From Methanosarcinales archaeon (GTDB lineage: Archaea; Halobacteriota; Methanosarcinia; Methanosarcinales; Methanocomedenaceae): 11,009 nucleotides of DNA. The notes under the pieces are model-generated. The model saw only the letters and a program-made list of their open reading frames with translations, was not told where the DNA came from and searched no databases. A program made the position numbers and the translations under genes. Location: NCBI GenBank assembly GCA_030666885.1, contig DAOUWY010000037.1:1-11009 (forward strand), in the 5' to 3' direction. The number at the start of each line of letters is the position of its first letter. Positions within the stretch are counted from its first letter, which is position 1. Below are positions 1 to 7,005 of this stretch, in pieces.

Positions 1-37
1 AAAGATGAAAGAACCCAAGGGTACTTTCATGCTAAAT
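1..37. repeat. 37-bp direct repeat with hairpin, copy 1
   Basis: This stretch is identical over all 37 bases to 1045-1081. It contains an imperfect palindrome at 5-30: the arms ATGAAAG and CTTTCAT form 7 pairs, then an A-A mismatch, then ACCC/GGGT around an AA loop. The two copies bracket the KaiC-like gene in the same orientation. Its nature is unknown. It could be a protein-binding site, a transcript hairpin or a small dispersed repeat. The copy starts at the window edge, so the repeat may extend further left. Confidence 0.85.
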
Positions 38-38
38 G

Positions 39-58
39 GTGCATATTTTTTTATGCAC
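39..58. repeat. Perfect 7-bp inverted repeat around T6
   Basis: GTGCATA (39-45) and TATGCAC (52-58) are perfect reverse complements separated by six T residues. It directly follows the first 37-bp repeat. ATGCACAA occurs here at 53-60 and again at 1037-1044, directly before the second 37-bp repeat, so some flanking sequence was also copied or conserved. It may be a terminator for an upstream gene outside the window or part of a larger repeat element. Confidence 0.6.
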
Positions 59-137
59 AATTATTTTTACCCCCTCCCTACGGTTACATCTCTGCAAGCT
101 CTCTAACACCTATACTATAGCGTTGATAATCTCAATC

Positions 138-173
138 CTGCTGCGATTGGGTGTGTCGGCGCAACGTTTGACT
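138..173 (+). repeat. Degenerate 36-bp dispersed repeat, copy 1
   Basis: This segment matches 10668-10703 at 30 of 36 positions in the same orientation. The last 15 bases (GCGCAACGTTTGACT, 159-173) are identical and all six differences fall in the left part. It lies about 50 bases upstream of the KaiC-like start. It overlaps a local hairpin (CAATC 133-137 with GATTG 145-149) that the other copy does not preserve. The function is not known. Confidence 0.6.
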
Positions 174-192
174 TTGCATGAATGATAATAGA

Positions 193-201
193 TTTATACT
201 T
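193..201 (+). promoter_or_regulatory. Candidate TATA box of the KaiC-like gene
   Basis: TTTATACTT is centred about 26 bases before the GTG at 223. That is the usual archaeal distance from TATA box to transcription start, so the transcript would be leaderless or nearly so. This agrees with the lack of a convincing Shine-Dalgarno. It is inferred from sequence alone. Confidence 0.5.
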
Positions 202-222
202 TAAAACCAGATACATTAGCAG

Positions 223-981
223 GTGTTCAATATTTCCGGGATAACAGAAATCGTAAGGGTTCCCAGCGGTGTACCTGGAATGGACCTGATCATAGATGGT
301 GGACTCCCAAAACAGACTAATATTCTATTACTTGGCCCTACAGGGGCAGGTAAATCGTCCATGTGTATCCAGTTCACTAAATGCGGTCTGGAACTTGGTG
401 AACAGGTATTGTATATTTCTACACAGCTTCCGCTCTATGACATGAGGGCAAAGATGAGGCAACATGGGCTTGATACAGGAAAATATGAAGATGAAGGAAA
501 CCTGGTCATGGTCAATCCCCTTACAATGGAAATCAGTGGTGTTGATATCGATGAACAGATGCAGGCTGCCAGGTTCGTTGAAGTAGAACAAAACATAGCA
601 ACTATTACAAGCCTGATCAATGAAGGAAAGAGGAAATTATTAAAAAACCAGATCAGGATTGTAATAGATTCCCTTACCGGTCTTTTATTGTACACGTCCG
701 ATGAAGTATTAAATGAACTCTACAGGCTAATAGAAACTATAAAACGCAGGGTCCGGCTCCAGAAACATGTAGCACTTTTCACACTGGCTCCGGCTATTGA
801 TGAGCGCACTATAGAGAGGTTGAAGTTTATTATGGATGGATTGATTGAGTTCAAGGTAGATCTTGACCATAATTCACCAGAAAGAAAACTTATAATCCAC
901 AATCTCCTGTTCACAGACAAATCAATCGGGCGCTATAATTATACCTTTACACCTGATGGGATTATTTTGAATCAATATTAA
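223..981 (+). CDS. KaiC/RadA-superfamily P-loop ATPase, single domain
   Basis: This 252-residue protein has the fold pattern of a single KaiC/RadA-like (RecA superfamily) domain. PSGVPGMDLIIDGG (14-27) is the family's opening motif, GPTGAGKS (38-45) is the Walker A loop, and IRIVIDSLTG (144-153) is the Walker B strand with Asp149. After the second strand, where KaiC proteins usually carry a catalytic Glu-Glu pair (T-x-E-E), this one reads YISTQLP (64-70). ATP binding is therefore likely, but ordinary hydrolysis may be weak or absent. No signal peptide or membrane segment is visible, so it should be cytoplasmic. Related archaeal proteins are often signalling or regulatory partners, and no substrate can be named. 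GTG at 223 was chosen because it keeps the whole opening motif and sits at leaderless distance from a TATA box. The gene stands alone between two copies of a 37-bp repeat. Confidence 0.85.
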   Translation: MFNISGITEIVRVPSGVPGMDLIIDGGLPKQTNILLLGPTGAGKSSMCIQFTKCGLELGEQVLYISTQLPLYDMRAKMRQHGLDTGKYEDEGNLVMVNPLTMEISGVDIDEQMQAARFVEVEQNIATITSLINEGKRKLLKNQIRIVIDSLTGLLLYTSDEVLNELYRLIETIKRRVRLQKHVALFTLAPAIDERTIERLKFIMDGLIEFKVDLDHNSPERKLIIHNLLFTDKSIGRYNYTFTPDGIILNQY

Positions 982-1044
982 GGGGAGCAATGTGAATCGG
1001 TTTCAAAGAAAACGTACATGAAATTCTTCGAATAACATGCACAA

Positions 1045-1081
1045 AAAGATGAAAGAACCCAAGGGTACTTTCATGCTAAAT
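1045..1081. repeat. 37-bp direct repeat with hairpin, copy 2
   Basis: It is identical to 1-37, with the copies 1044 bases apart in the same orientation. It lies 63 bases after the stop of the KaiC-like gene, so its hairpin could form near the 3' end of that transcript. No long T-run follows, which argues against a simple intrinsic terminator. The rest of the gap to 1203 shows only the promoter of the next gene. Confidence 0.85.
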
Positions 1082-1167
1082 AGCTTCATTGATCTCCAAT
1101 AAAATCAATCAGGTTCATATCCAACAAACCTCTTATAAACTCATTTGAAATTAGCACTGATGATAAC

Positions 1168-1180
1168 ATATATAATTTAT
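1168..1180 (+). promoter_or_regulatory. Candidate TATA box of dtdA
   Basis: ATATATAATTTAT lies about 30 bases before the ATG at 1204, which would place transcription start just before that codon. A second TATA-like stretch (TATACTTTATA, about 1211-1221) lies inside the first codons of the longest reading frame. If that one is the true promoter, translation must begin further downstream. Confidence 0.45.
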
Positions 1181-1203
1181 GATGTGATCTTCTCAATTGA
1201 TAA

Positions 1204-2679
1204 ATGTTAATATACTTTATACCACATTTAATTATCTTCTCATTAAAAGGTGGTGTATCCGGAATATCATCAATACAGATTGAAAAAGAAAAAGTAACCA
1301 TAATCATTTCTAACGAGGACCCTGCCAGCCAGAATATAAAGGACATGCTGAAGCAGATCAGGGACTGGAATACAGTAAAAATTGATTGTGAAAAGGTAAT
1401 TGCAGCCTTTGAGTTCAAGAGGTTCAGGCTGGTGGAGATAGAAGGACTGCATATCTACCAGGACGGGCTGGACAGGCAACTGGAAGCATGTGGATTGGAT
1501 TCGGATATTATGATATTTGCTTCCAGGCACCGCAGTAAGGATGGGCGACAGATACTTACCGTGCATCCCACTGGCAATACTAAAGAGGCAAAGTTCGGAG
1601 GACATCCCATGGAACTGGCTGTTGCAGCCCCCCAGGCAATGCGCTCCATTTTCCTGAATCTGAAGACCCTGGCAAAGAATGAGGATTTCGAGGTTACACT
1701 GGAGAGCACCCACCACGGTCCCAGTGATCTGAGAACACCTTCAATATTCGTGGAGATCGGCAGTTCAGAGCAGGAATGGATAGACCCTGTAGCGGGTCGC
1801 ATTGTGGCAAATGCAATACTTATGCTTGACAATGAAAATGTACCTGTGGCTGTTGGTTTTGGAGGCAATCATTATGCACCCAGGCAGACCAGGTTGATCG
1901 AGGAGACTGGTGTGGCGTTCGGCCATATTTTTCCTACATATAAGCTGGACGACCTGGACGAAACACTCGTAAAACAGGCATTAGAAAGGTCATGCGGTGA
2001 TATCGCATACCTGGACCGCAAATCCATGAGTGCCAGGCAGCGTAACCGTCTTATTGGAATCATTGAAGGTTTAGGGTATGATGTATTGAGGGAGAGCGAT
2101 ATCAGGGAAATGGACGGGGTACCGTGGCAGTTCTGCCTGGAGTTAAGGAAAAAGATGAAAGATATCTGTCCTCAGGGAAGGACAAAGATCACGGAAAGTA
2201 TCAAATCCGACCTTAATATGGCCTGTAAGAGCTGCGTTTGTCCAAAAGTGAAAGTGGCTACTATAAGCCCTGAACTGTTGCGTGAAGCTGAGAAAGTTGA
2301 CAGGACAAAGCTCCAGGATTTCCTTGATACATACAGTATTGCTTATCTTGAACACATAAACGGATCTTTCTCCCACACCATTATTGGAATCGACGACGAT
2401 TGCGCCCGTCTTGTTGCAGAAGAACTCACAAATGAATGCATTAATATACTAAAAGAACACTACGATGTACGGTATGAAAAGGATGAGGGGATACTCTTCC
2501 TCATCACAAGTAAATTCAGTCCAGCGCTTGCCAGGGAACTTGGGATTACATCCGGGCCTTTGTTCGGTGCATTGGCAAGGGGAGAGACTGTAACTGTTGA
2601 TGACAGGACAGTAAAGCCGGAAATGGTATATGAAATTGTTGAAAAACCAATACATATTAAAAATATATTTATCGATTAA
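1204..2679 (+). CDS. dtdA: D-aminoacyl-tRNA deacylase (archaeal DtdA/GEK1 type), long form
   Basis: It hydrolyses D-amino acids from mischarged tRNA, a quality-control step in translation. The recognisable core spans about residues 30-250: VTIIISNEDPA near its start, HPTGN (121-125), STHHGP (168-173), VEIGSSEQEW (183-192), GGNHYAPRQT (220-229) and FGHIFPTY (239-246), all typical of archaeal DtdA. A C-terminal extension follows to residue 491. It includes a Cys-rich spot (C341, C344, C346) and a closing motif SGPLFGALARGETV (about 450-463) that resembles the C-terminal motif of RNase Z-type proteins. The start is doubtful. The first ~28 residues are hydrophobic, cover a second TATA-like sequence and precede the usual family start. 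No ATG, GTG or TTG occurs in frame between 1204 and the core, so either this extension or an unusual start codon is used. It is probably transcribed with ftsZ1, whose ATG follows 21 bases after the stop. Confidence 0.88.
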   Translation: MLIYFIPHLIIFSLKGGVSGISSIQIEKEKVTIIISNEDPASQNIKDMLKQIRDWNTVKIDCEKVIAAFEFKRFRLVEIEGLHIYQDGLDRQLEACGLDSDIMIFASRHRSKDGRQILTVHPTGNTKEAKFGGHPMELAVAAPQAMRSIFLNLKTLAKNEDFEVTLESTHHGPSDLRTPSIFVEIGSSEQEWIDPVAGRIVANAILMLDNENVPVAVGFGGNHYAPRQTRLIEETGVAFGHIFPTYKLDDLDETLVKQALERSCGDIAYLDRKSMSARQRNRLIGIIEGLGYDVLRESDIREMDGVPWQFCLELRKKMKDICPQGRTKITESIKSDLNMACKSCVCPKVKVATISPELLREAEKVDRTKLQDFLDTYSIAYLEHINGSFSHTIIGIDDDCARLVAEELTNECINILKEHYDVRYEKDEGILFLITSKFSPALARELGITSGPLFGALARGETVTVDDRTVKPEMVYEIVEKPIHIKNIFID

Positions 2680-2700
2680 ATAAAATTGAGGGATGAAAGG

Positions 2701-3810
2701 ATGGAGTCCATCATTAAAGAGGCAATCACACGGGCGGATATGGAAGGAAGGACACAGGCCATGAAACCAATGGTCGAACTTGGCCAGACTGATGCGGAAC
2801 TGGAAGAGGTTCTTCAACAATTAAAGACGAATATCCGCGTGATCGGTTGTGGAGGTGGTGGTTCAAATACCATCCAGAGGATGACCGAAGAGGGTATAAC
2901 CGGGGCGGAACTCTATGCTTTGAATACAGATGCCCAGCATCTTTTACATGTAATGGTCGAACGCAAGATATTGATCGGCCGGAAGAAGACAAAGGGACTT
3001 GGTGCAGGCAGCCTGCCGCAGATCGGGGAAGATGCTGCAAAGGAAAGCGATAACGAAATACGGGCAGCTGTTGAAGGGGCTGATATGGTTTTTATCACTT
3101 GCGGATTGGGCGGTGGTACCGGGACGGGCTCGGCACCTGTTGTAGCAGAAGCTGCCAGGGCAGAGGGTGCGCTGACTATAGCTGTTGTCACATTGCCGTT
3201 TAGTGTTGAAGGGGCTATCAGGCGCAATAACGCCGAAGCAGGTCTTGAACGCCTTCGTGACGTGGCAGATACGGTCATTGTAGTTCCCAATGACAAGCTC
3301 CTTGAGGTTGTACCAAGGCTGCCTTTGCAGGCTGCATTCAAGGTATCGGATGAAGTGTTGATGCGTGCTGTAAAGGGCATTACCGAACTAATTACCAAGC
3401 CCGGACTAGTTAACCTGGACTTTGCTGATGTGAGAACAGTAATGCAAAAGGGCGGAGTTGCTATGATCGGGCTGGGCGAGTCTGACAACGAGGATAAAGC
3501 TGCCGAATCTGTACAAAAGGCACTGCGCAGTCCACTGTTGGATGTTGACATATCAGGTGCGACATCGGCACTTGTCAATGTTGTTGGCGGACCCGATATG
3601 ACCATAGCTGAAGCAGAGAGTGTGGTTGAGGAGGTCTACGCTAAGATCGATCCTGAAGCCAGGTTGATCTGGGGTGCACAGATAGATCCAGGACTTGAAC
3701 ATTCCATCCGTACCATGCTTGTGGTCACAGGTGTGAAATCTGCACAGATATATGGTAAAGGCAACGCCAGGAACATTACCAGTCGTTATGGCATTGATTT
3801 CGTGAAATAA
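2701..3810 (+). CDS. ftsZ1: Cell division GTPase FtsZ, archaeal FtsZ1 type
   Basis: This tubulin-family GTPase assembles the division ring at mid-cell. It is 369 residues from the chosen ATG. Seen are the nucleotide-binding GCGGGGSN (49-56), the tubulin signature [10 protein letters not shown] (137-146), [22 protein letters not shown] in the central helix and the T7-loop-type NLDFADVR. The N-terminal stretch ESIIKEAI, followed by an acidic linker ending in [12 protein letters not shown], matches the FtsZ1 rather than the FtsZ2 subfamily. The extreme C-terminus, YGIDFVK, looks like a retained tail motif. A TTG at 2686 would add five residues, but ATG 2701 has a GAGGGA ribosome binding site (2688-2693) at good spacing. 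It follows dtdA closely and is separated from secE by a hairpin and a new promoter. Confidence 0.96.
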   Translation: MESIIKEAITRADMEGRTQAMKPMVELGQTDAELEEVLQQLKTNIRVIGCGGGGSNTIQRMTEEGITGAELYALNTDAQHLLHVMVERKILIGRKKTKGLGAGSLPQIGEDAAKESDNEIRAAVEGADMVFITCGLGGGTGTGSAPVVAEAARAEGALTIAVVTLPFSVEGAIRRNNAEAGLERLRDVADTVIVVPNDKLLEVVPRLPLQAAFKVSDEVLMRAVKGITELITKPGLVNLDFADVRTVMQKGGVAMIGLGESDNEDKAAESVQKALRSPLLDVDISGATSALVNVVGGPDMTIAEAESVVEEVYAKIDPEARLIWGAQIDPGLEHSIRTMLVVTGVKSAQIYGKGNARNITSRYGIDFVK

Positions 3811-3817
3811 TCACATG

Positions 3818-3851
3818 TTTCGATTGGCAGGAAATTCCTCATCAATCGAAA
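3818..3851 (+). terminator. Hairpin after ftsZ1, possible terminator
   Basis: TTTCGATTG (3818-3826) and CAATCGAAA (3843-3851) are a perfect 9-bp inverted repeat. Inside it AGG/CCT can also pair. The sequence after it (GGTATTTTAATATTT) is T-rich but lacks an unbroken U-run, so termination is plausible, not certain. Because it lies between ftsZ1 and the secE promoter, it could equally be a regulatory site for the ribosomal operon. Confidence 0.5.
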
Positions 3852-3883
3852 GGTATTTTAATATTTAATCATACTTTGGGCTT

Positions 3884-3894
3884 GTTTTATAAAC
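3884..3894 (+). promoter_or_regulatory. Candidate promoter of the secE-spt5-ribosomal operon
   Basis: GTTTTATAAAC is a good archaeal TATA box, about 45 bases before the TTG start of secE. Transcription would start around 3913-3920 and leave a short leader that contains the GGGATGTGA ribosome binding site. Its place after the ftsZ1 hairpin fits the start of a new transcription unit. Confidence 0.5.
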
Positions 3895-3932
3895 GATACA
3901 GTATTTGTTCCATATATGGGATGTGAAATCTA

Positions 3933-4130
3933 TTGGCAAAAGAACCTGTAAAGACACCGATGATACCGTTAAAGTTCAGCGAATACTCAAGGATACTCAG
4001 GCTTACTCGTAAACCAACAAGAGAAGAATTCCTTACAATTGCAAAAGTAGCAGGTGCAGGCATTTTAATTATAGGGGTTATGGGATTTATAATCTATTTC
4101 TTCCTTACTGAGATCCCTAAAATGATATGA
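3933..4130 (+). CDS. secE: Preprotein translocase subunit SecE (Sec61 gamma)
   Basis: This small 65-residue subunit clamps the SecY channel in the cytoplasmic membrane. An amphipathic segment with the family-like pattern KFSEYSRILRLTRKPTREEF (14-33) is followed by one membrane helix (about 40-60: VAGAGILIIGVMGFIIYFFL) and a short tail. Size and layout match archaeal SecE. The start is TTG. It is supported by a GGGATGTGA ribosome binding site at 3918-3926, and the two nearby ATG codons (3916 and 3921) read out of frame or straight into a stop. It is the first gene of the ribosomal operon, directly before spt5, the usual archaeal pairing that mirrors bacterial secE-nusG. Confidence 0.93.
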   Translation: MAKEPVKTPMIPLKFSEYSRILRLTRKPTREEFLTIAKVAGAGILIIGVMGFIIYFFLTEIPKMI

Positions 4131-4185
4131 GTCAACCAAAGTTTATTATATTAACTATACATTATGGGGCTAAGTGAACCTTCAC

Positions 4186-4659
4186 ATGAATGAGGATACA
4201 ATCGGAGATACTGAAATATATGTGGTAAAGACCACTGCCAACCAGGAGCGTTCGGTAGCAAATCTCATCGCGATGATGGCAGAGAAAGAGCATCTTAATA
4301 TCACGGCCATACTCGCTCCTGACGAGTTGAAGGGATATATACTGGTGGAAGCAAAATCGCCCGACATGGTGGAAGTGGCCATCCAGACCCTGCCGCATGC
4401 CCGTAGTTTGATACGGGGAGCATCCACCCTTAAAGAGGTTGAACATTTCCTTACCCCGAAAACTGCTGTTGTAGGGATTACGGAAGGAAGTATAGTCGAA
4501 CTGATCTCAGGTCCTTTCAAGGGTGAGAAAGCAAGGGTCAAGAGAGTAGACGAAACACATGAAGAAATTACAGTAGAACTCTTTGAGGCGATGGTACCTA
4601 TCCCTATCACTGTTCGCGGTGACAATGTGCGGGTACTGAAACGAGAAGAGCAAGAATAG
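4186..4659 (+). CDS. spt5: Transcription elongation factor Spt5 (NusG homologue)
   Basis: With Spt4 it binds the clamp of RNA polymerase, raises processivity and may link it to the ribosome. From ATG 4186 it has 157 residues. An NGN domain spans about 9-90 (EIYVVKTTANQERSVANLI at its start). A KOW domain spans about 98-150, with EGSIVELISGPFKGEKARV as its core. This is the standard archaeal two-domain size. A GTG at 4174 would add four residues (MNLH). ATG 4186 is preferred because AGTGA (4173-4177) can act as its ribosome binding site, but the longer form cannot be excluded. It lies 55 bases after secE and before rpl11, in the conserved order. Confidence 0.93.
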   Translation: MNEDTIGDTEIYVVKTTANQERSVANLIAMMAEKEHLNITAILAPDELKGYILVEAKSPDMVEVAIQTLPHARSLIRGASTLKEVEHFLTPKTAVVGITEGSIVELISGPFKGEKARVKRVDETHEEITVELFEAMVPIPITVRGDNVRVLKREEQE

Positions 4660-4704
4660 AATTAACAAGATCATTTATTCAAATAATAACCAGAGGAATA
4701 CAAA

Positions 4705-5181
4705 ATGGGAGATATAATAGAAGCATTAGTACCAGGTGGACAGGCAAATCCAGGTCCACCGTTGGGTCCTGCCCTGGGACCGCTTGGCGTGAATATCAAA
4801 GAAATTGTGGATAGCATCAATGAGAAAACTGCAGACTTTAACGGAATGCAGGTTCCTGTGAAAATAATCTTTGATGATAAAAAGAATTACAATATTGAGA
4901 TTGGAACACCCCCTACTTCTGCATTGATATTAAAGGAATTAGGGCTGGAGAAAGGTTCGGGTAATGCCGGAACCGAGAATGTAGGTAACCTGACCATTGA
5001 ACAGGCAGCTAAGGTTGCCAGGATGAAACGTGACGGACTGCTGTCTAGGAATTTTGAATCGGCTGTTAACGAGATTATCGGTTCCTGTGTACCCATGGGT
5101 GTGACTGTAGAGGACATGGACCCAAGGGAAGCACAAAAGGCGGTAAAGGCAGGAAAGTTCCGGGATAAGCTGGAAGCTTAA
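4705..5181 (+). CDS. rpl11: Large-subunit ribosomal protein L11 (uL11)
   Basis: This component of the GTPase-associated centre binds the 23S rRNA region at the base of the stalk. It has 158 residues, normal for archaea. The N-terminal domain holds the proline-rich PGPPLGPALGPLGVN (17-31). The C-terminal rRNA-binding domain runs from about 75, with GTPPTSALILKELGL. ATG 4705 is preceded by GAGG at 4693-4696. The gap of 111 bases to the rpl1 start holds no gene. It carries the structured rpl1 leader and a weak TATA-like stretch near 5200. Confidence 0.97.
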   Translation: MGDIIEALVPGGQANPGPPLGPALGPLGVNIKEIVDSINEKTADFNGMQVPVKIIFDDKKNYNIEIGTPPTSALILKELGLEKGSGNAGTENVGNLTIEQAAKVARMKRDGLLSRNFESAVNEIIGSCVPMGVTVEDMDPREAQKAVKAGKFRDKLEA

Positions 5182-5239
5182 TGCCTATAACCGATAAATT
5201 AAAATACTTATCCCACAGTAAAAAGAACTCCTTAAACAA

Positions 5240-5287
5240 CCGTAGAAGATCAAGTGGTCGTTTGCCTGAGGCAAATACTACGGGAGG
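5240..5287 (+). promoter_or_regulatory. Structured rpl1 leader (three-way junction) overlapping the ribosome binding site
   Basis: Three stems are visible. P1 pairs CCGTAG (5240-5245) with CTACGG (5278-5283). P2 pairs GATC (5248-5251) with GGTC (5256-5259) around AAGT, including one G-U pair. P3 pairs TTTGCC (5261-5266) with GGCAAA (5270-5275) around TGA. The 3' strand of P1 runs into the ribosome binding site GGGAGG (5282-5287) of rpl1, so a stable fold would hide part of it. L1 is known to repress its own mRNA in bacteria and in Methanococcus. That this is the L1 site here is inferred from position and structure, not shown. Confidence 0.55.
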
Positions 5288-5292
5288 ATTAT

Positions 5293-5934
5293 ATGACATT
5301 TGAAGATATATTAAATTCAGTAAAACAGGCGCTTGAGCAGGCGCCAGAGCGCAAATTCTCAGAAAGCGTGGACATTGCTATTAACCTTAAAAATGTTGAT
5401 ATGAGCAAGCCTGAGAACCGTGTGGATGAAGAGATAATCCTTCCAAACGGTCTGGGTAAATCTATCAGGATTGCTGTTTTTGCTAAAGGTGATATTGCCC
5501 AGAGGGCGACAAGTGCCGGCGCTGAGATGATATTAGACCCGGAAGAGATTGAAAATCTGGGAGATGACAAGACAAAGGCACGTGAACTTGCCAATAATGT
5601 TGATTTTTTCATATCAGAAGTTGCTTACATGCCTTCCATTGCCAAAGCATTGGGACCTATCCTGGGACCGAGAGGTAAGATGCCAGAGCCGTTGACTCCT
5701 GATAAGAACATTGAGAATATAGTTAATAAAGCCAAAAATGCAATCAGGGTTCGCAGTAAGGATCGGCTTTCATTCCATCTTCCAATCGGACGCAGGGATA
5801 TGGAAGCTGAAGCACTGGCCCAGAATATCGAGTCAGTCATATCCAGGATCGAGCACAAGATGGTAAGTGGCAAGCAGAATATCAAATCGATCTATGTCAA
5901 GACCACAATGGGACCTGTAGTGAAGGTGATCTAA
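5293..5934 (+). CDS. rpl1: Large-subunit ribosomal protein L1 (uL1)
   Basis: It forms the mobile L1 stalk that handles deacylated tRNA at the E site and is a known autoregulator in several organisms. It has 213 residues from ATG 5293, a usual length for archaeal L1. The signature KALGPILGPRGKMPEP lies at about 118-133, and the C-terminal rRNA-binding strand reads KSIYVKTTMGPVVKV. The frame is open back to a GTG at 5254. ATG 5293 is clearly better because GGGAGG (5282-5287) sits at ideal spacing and the extra 13 residues are unlike the family. Its stop is directly followed by the ATG of rpl10, so the two are translationally coupled. Confidence 0.97.
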   Translation: MTFEDILNSVKQALEQAPERKFSESVDIAINLKNVDMSKPENRVDEEIILPNGLGKSIRIAVFAKGDIAQRATSAGAEMILDPEEIENLGDDKTKARELANNVDFFISEVAYMPSIAKALGPILGPRGKMPEPLTPDKNIENIVNKAKNAIRVRSKDRLSFHLPIGRRDMEAEALAQNIESVISRIEHKMVSGKQNIKSIYVKTTMGPVVKVI

Positions 5935-6957
5935 ATGGATTTAGAACACCACAGCATGCACATACCCAAATGGAAGAAAGATGAGATAAGGGATATTAAA
6001 TCCAAAATAAGGGATTATCCGGTAGTTGGACTGGTGGGTATCCACGGACTGCCGTCGAAGCAGTTCCAGCAGATGCGTTCAAGTATCAGGGATTCAGTGC
6101 TGATCAAGGTCTGCAAGAACTCACTGATAACAAGAGCACTGGATGAAAGTTCTGAAGATATTAAACCTCTAAGGGATTATCTTGACCATGAGACAGGGTT
6201 GGTATTTTCAAACGATAACTCGTTCAAATTATTCAGGCTTCTCAGTTCAAGCAAAACTCCAGCCCCTATCAAGGGTGGTATGACGTCACCAAGGGATATT
6301 ACTGTTGAAAAAGGACCAACCAATTTCCCGCCCGGGCCCATTATAGGTGAACTGCAATCAGCAGGTATTCCCGCAGCGATTGAAGGCGGGAAAGTAGTCA
6401 TACGGGAAACAAAAGTGGTAGCTAAAGAAGGTGAAGTAGTTTCACAGAATCTGGCAGCCATGCTGGCCCGTCTTGATATATATCCACTTGAACTGGGCCT
6501 GGTCCTGAGATGTACCTTCGAGGACGGTATGTTGTTCGATGCATCAAAGCTTGCCATCGATGAAGGTAAGATATCACTTGACTTCACAACAGCAGCCAGC
6601 CAGGCGTTCAACCTGGCAGTCAATTCGGCATACCCGACCAGTACCACCATTCAGGCACTGCTTGCAAAGGCAGCATCCGAGTCAAGAAACCTGGCAGTGA
6701 ATGCAGTGATATATGAACCTGGAGTGATGGATATATTGCTGTCCAGAGCCCAGGGTCACGTAATGGCACTGGCAGGTCTGGTATCGGATGAAGCCCTTGA
6801 CGATGACCTGAAAGCAAAGATGAGTGCCGGGACTGCAGTGAGCCCGGTCGTGGTCGAGCCCGGAGAGGAGGAGACTGCCAGTGAAGTAGAAGAAGAGGCT
6901 GCTGAAGAAGAAACTGAAGAAACAGCAGCAGAGGGGCTTGGTGCCCTGTTCGGATGA
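5935..6957 (+). CDS. rpl10: Large-subunit ribosomal protein L10 / acidic P0 (uL10)
   Basis: It is the base of the stalk, binding 23S rRNA and carrying several L12 dimers. At 340 residues it is the long archaeal form: an rRNA-binding domain (about 1-105), an archaeal/eukaryal insertion domain (about 105-185), a helical spine for L12 (about 200-295), then a Glu-rich hinge ending in EGLGALFG. That last segment is shared with L12 and is the part that contacts translation factors in archaea. ATG 5935 follows the rpl1 stop with no gap. Its AGGTGAT ribosome binding site (5924-5930) lies inside the end of rpl1. Two TGA stops stand in tandem. Confidence 0.97.
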   Translation: MDLEHHSMHIPKWKKDEIRDIKSKIRDYPVVGLVGIHGLPSKQFQQMRSSIRDSVLIKVCKNSLITRALDESSEDIKPLRDYLDHETGLVFSNDNSFKLFRLLSSSKTPAPIKGGMTSPRDITVEKGPTNFPPGPIIGELQSAGIPAAIEGGKVVIRETKVVAKEGEVVSQNLAAMLARLDIYPLELGLVLRCTFEDGMLFDASKLAIDEGKISLDFTTAASQAFNLAVNSAYPTSTTIQALLAKAASESRNLAVNAVIYEPGVMDILLSRAQGHVMALAGLVSDEALDDDLKAKMSAGTAVSPVVVEPGEEETASEVEEEAAEEETEETAAEGLGALFG

Positions 6958-7005
6958 TGAACAAAGAAGTAATTATAGTCAACAATTGATAAAAGGTGAT
7001 AAGAA

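Noticed and set aside
36..185. A 50-codon plus-strand frame from ATG 36 through the first 36-bp repeat
   Set aside because: It has no ribosome binding site, covers two hairpins and a poly-T loop, and its only similarity is the repeat itself. It is treated as non-coding, though a coding relic is mentioned under the repeat finding.
1086..1418. A 110-codon minus-strand frame opposite the start of dtdA
   Set aside because: Most of it is antisense to conserved dtdA codons, and the part outside has no promoter or ribosome binding site. Its ending (EFIRGLLDMNLIDFIGDQ) looks protein-like but is not enough to support a gene or relic.
2913..3605. A 230-codon minus-strand frame across ftsZ1
   Set aside because: It is a mirror of the strong codon bias in ftsZ1: Ser/Ala-rich, no domain, no ribosome binding site.
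5197..5211. TATA-like sequence before rpl1 that could be a separate promoter for rpl1-rpl10-rpl12
   Set aside because: The match is poor and AT-rich gaps often give such matches. It is kept only as a possibility in the rpl11 entry.
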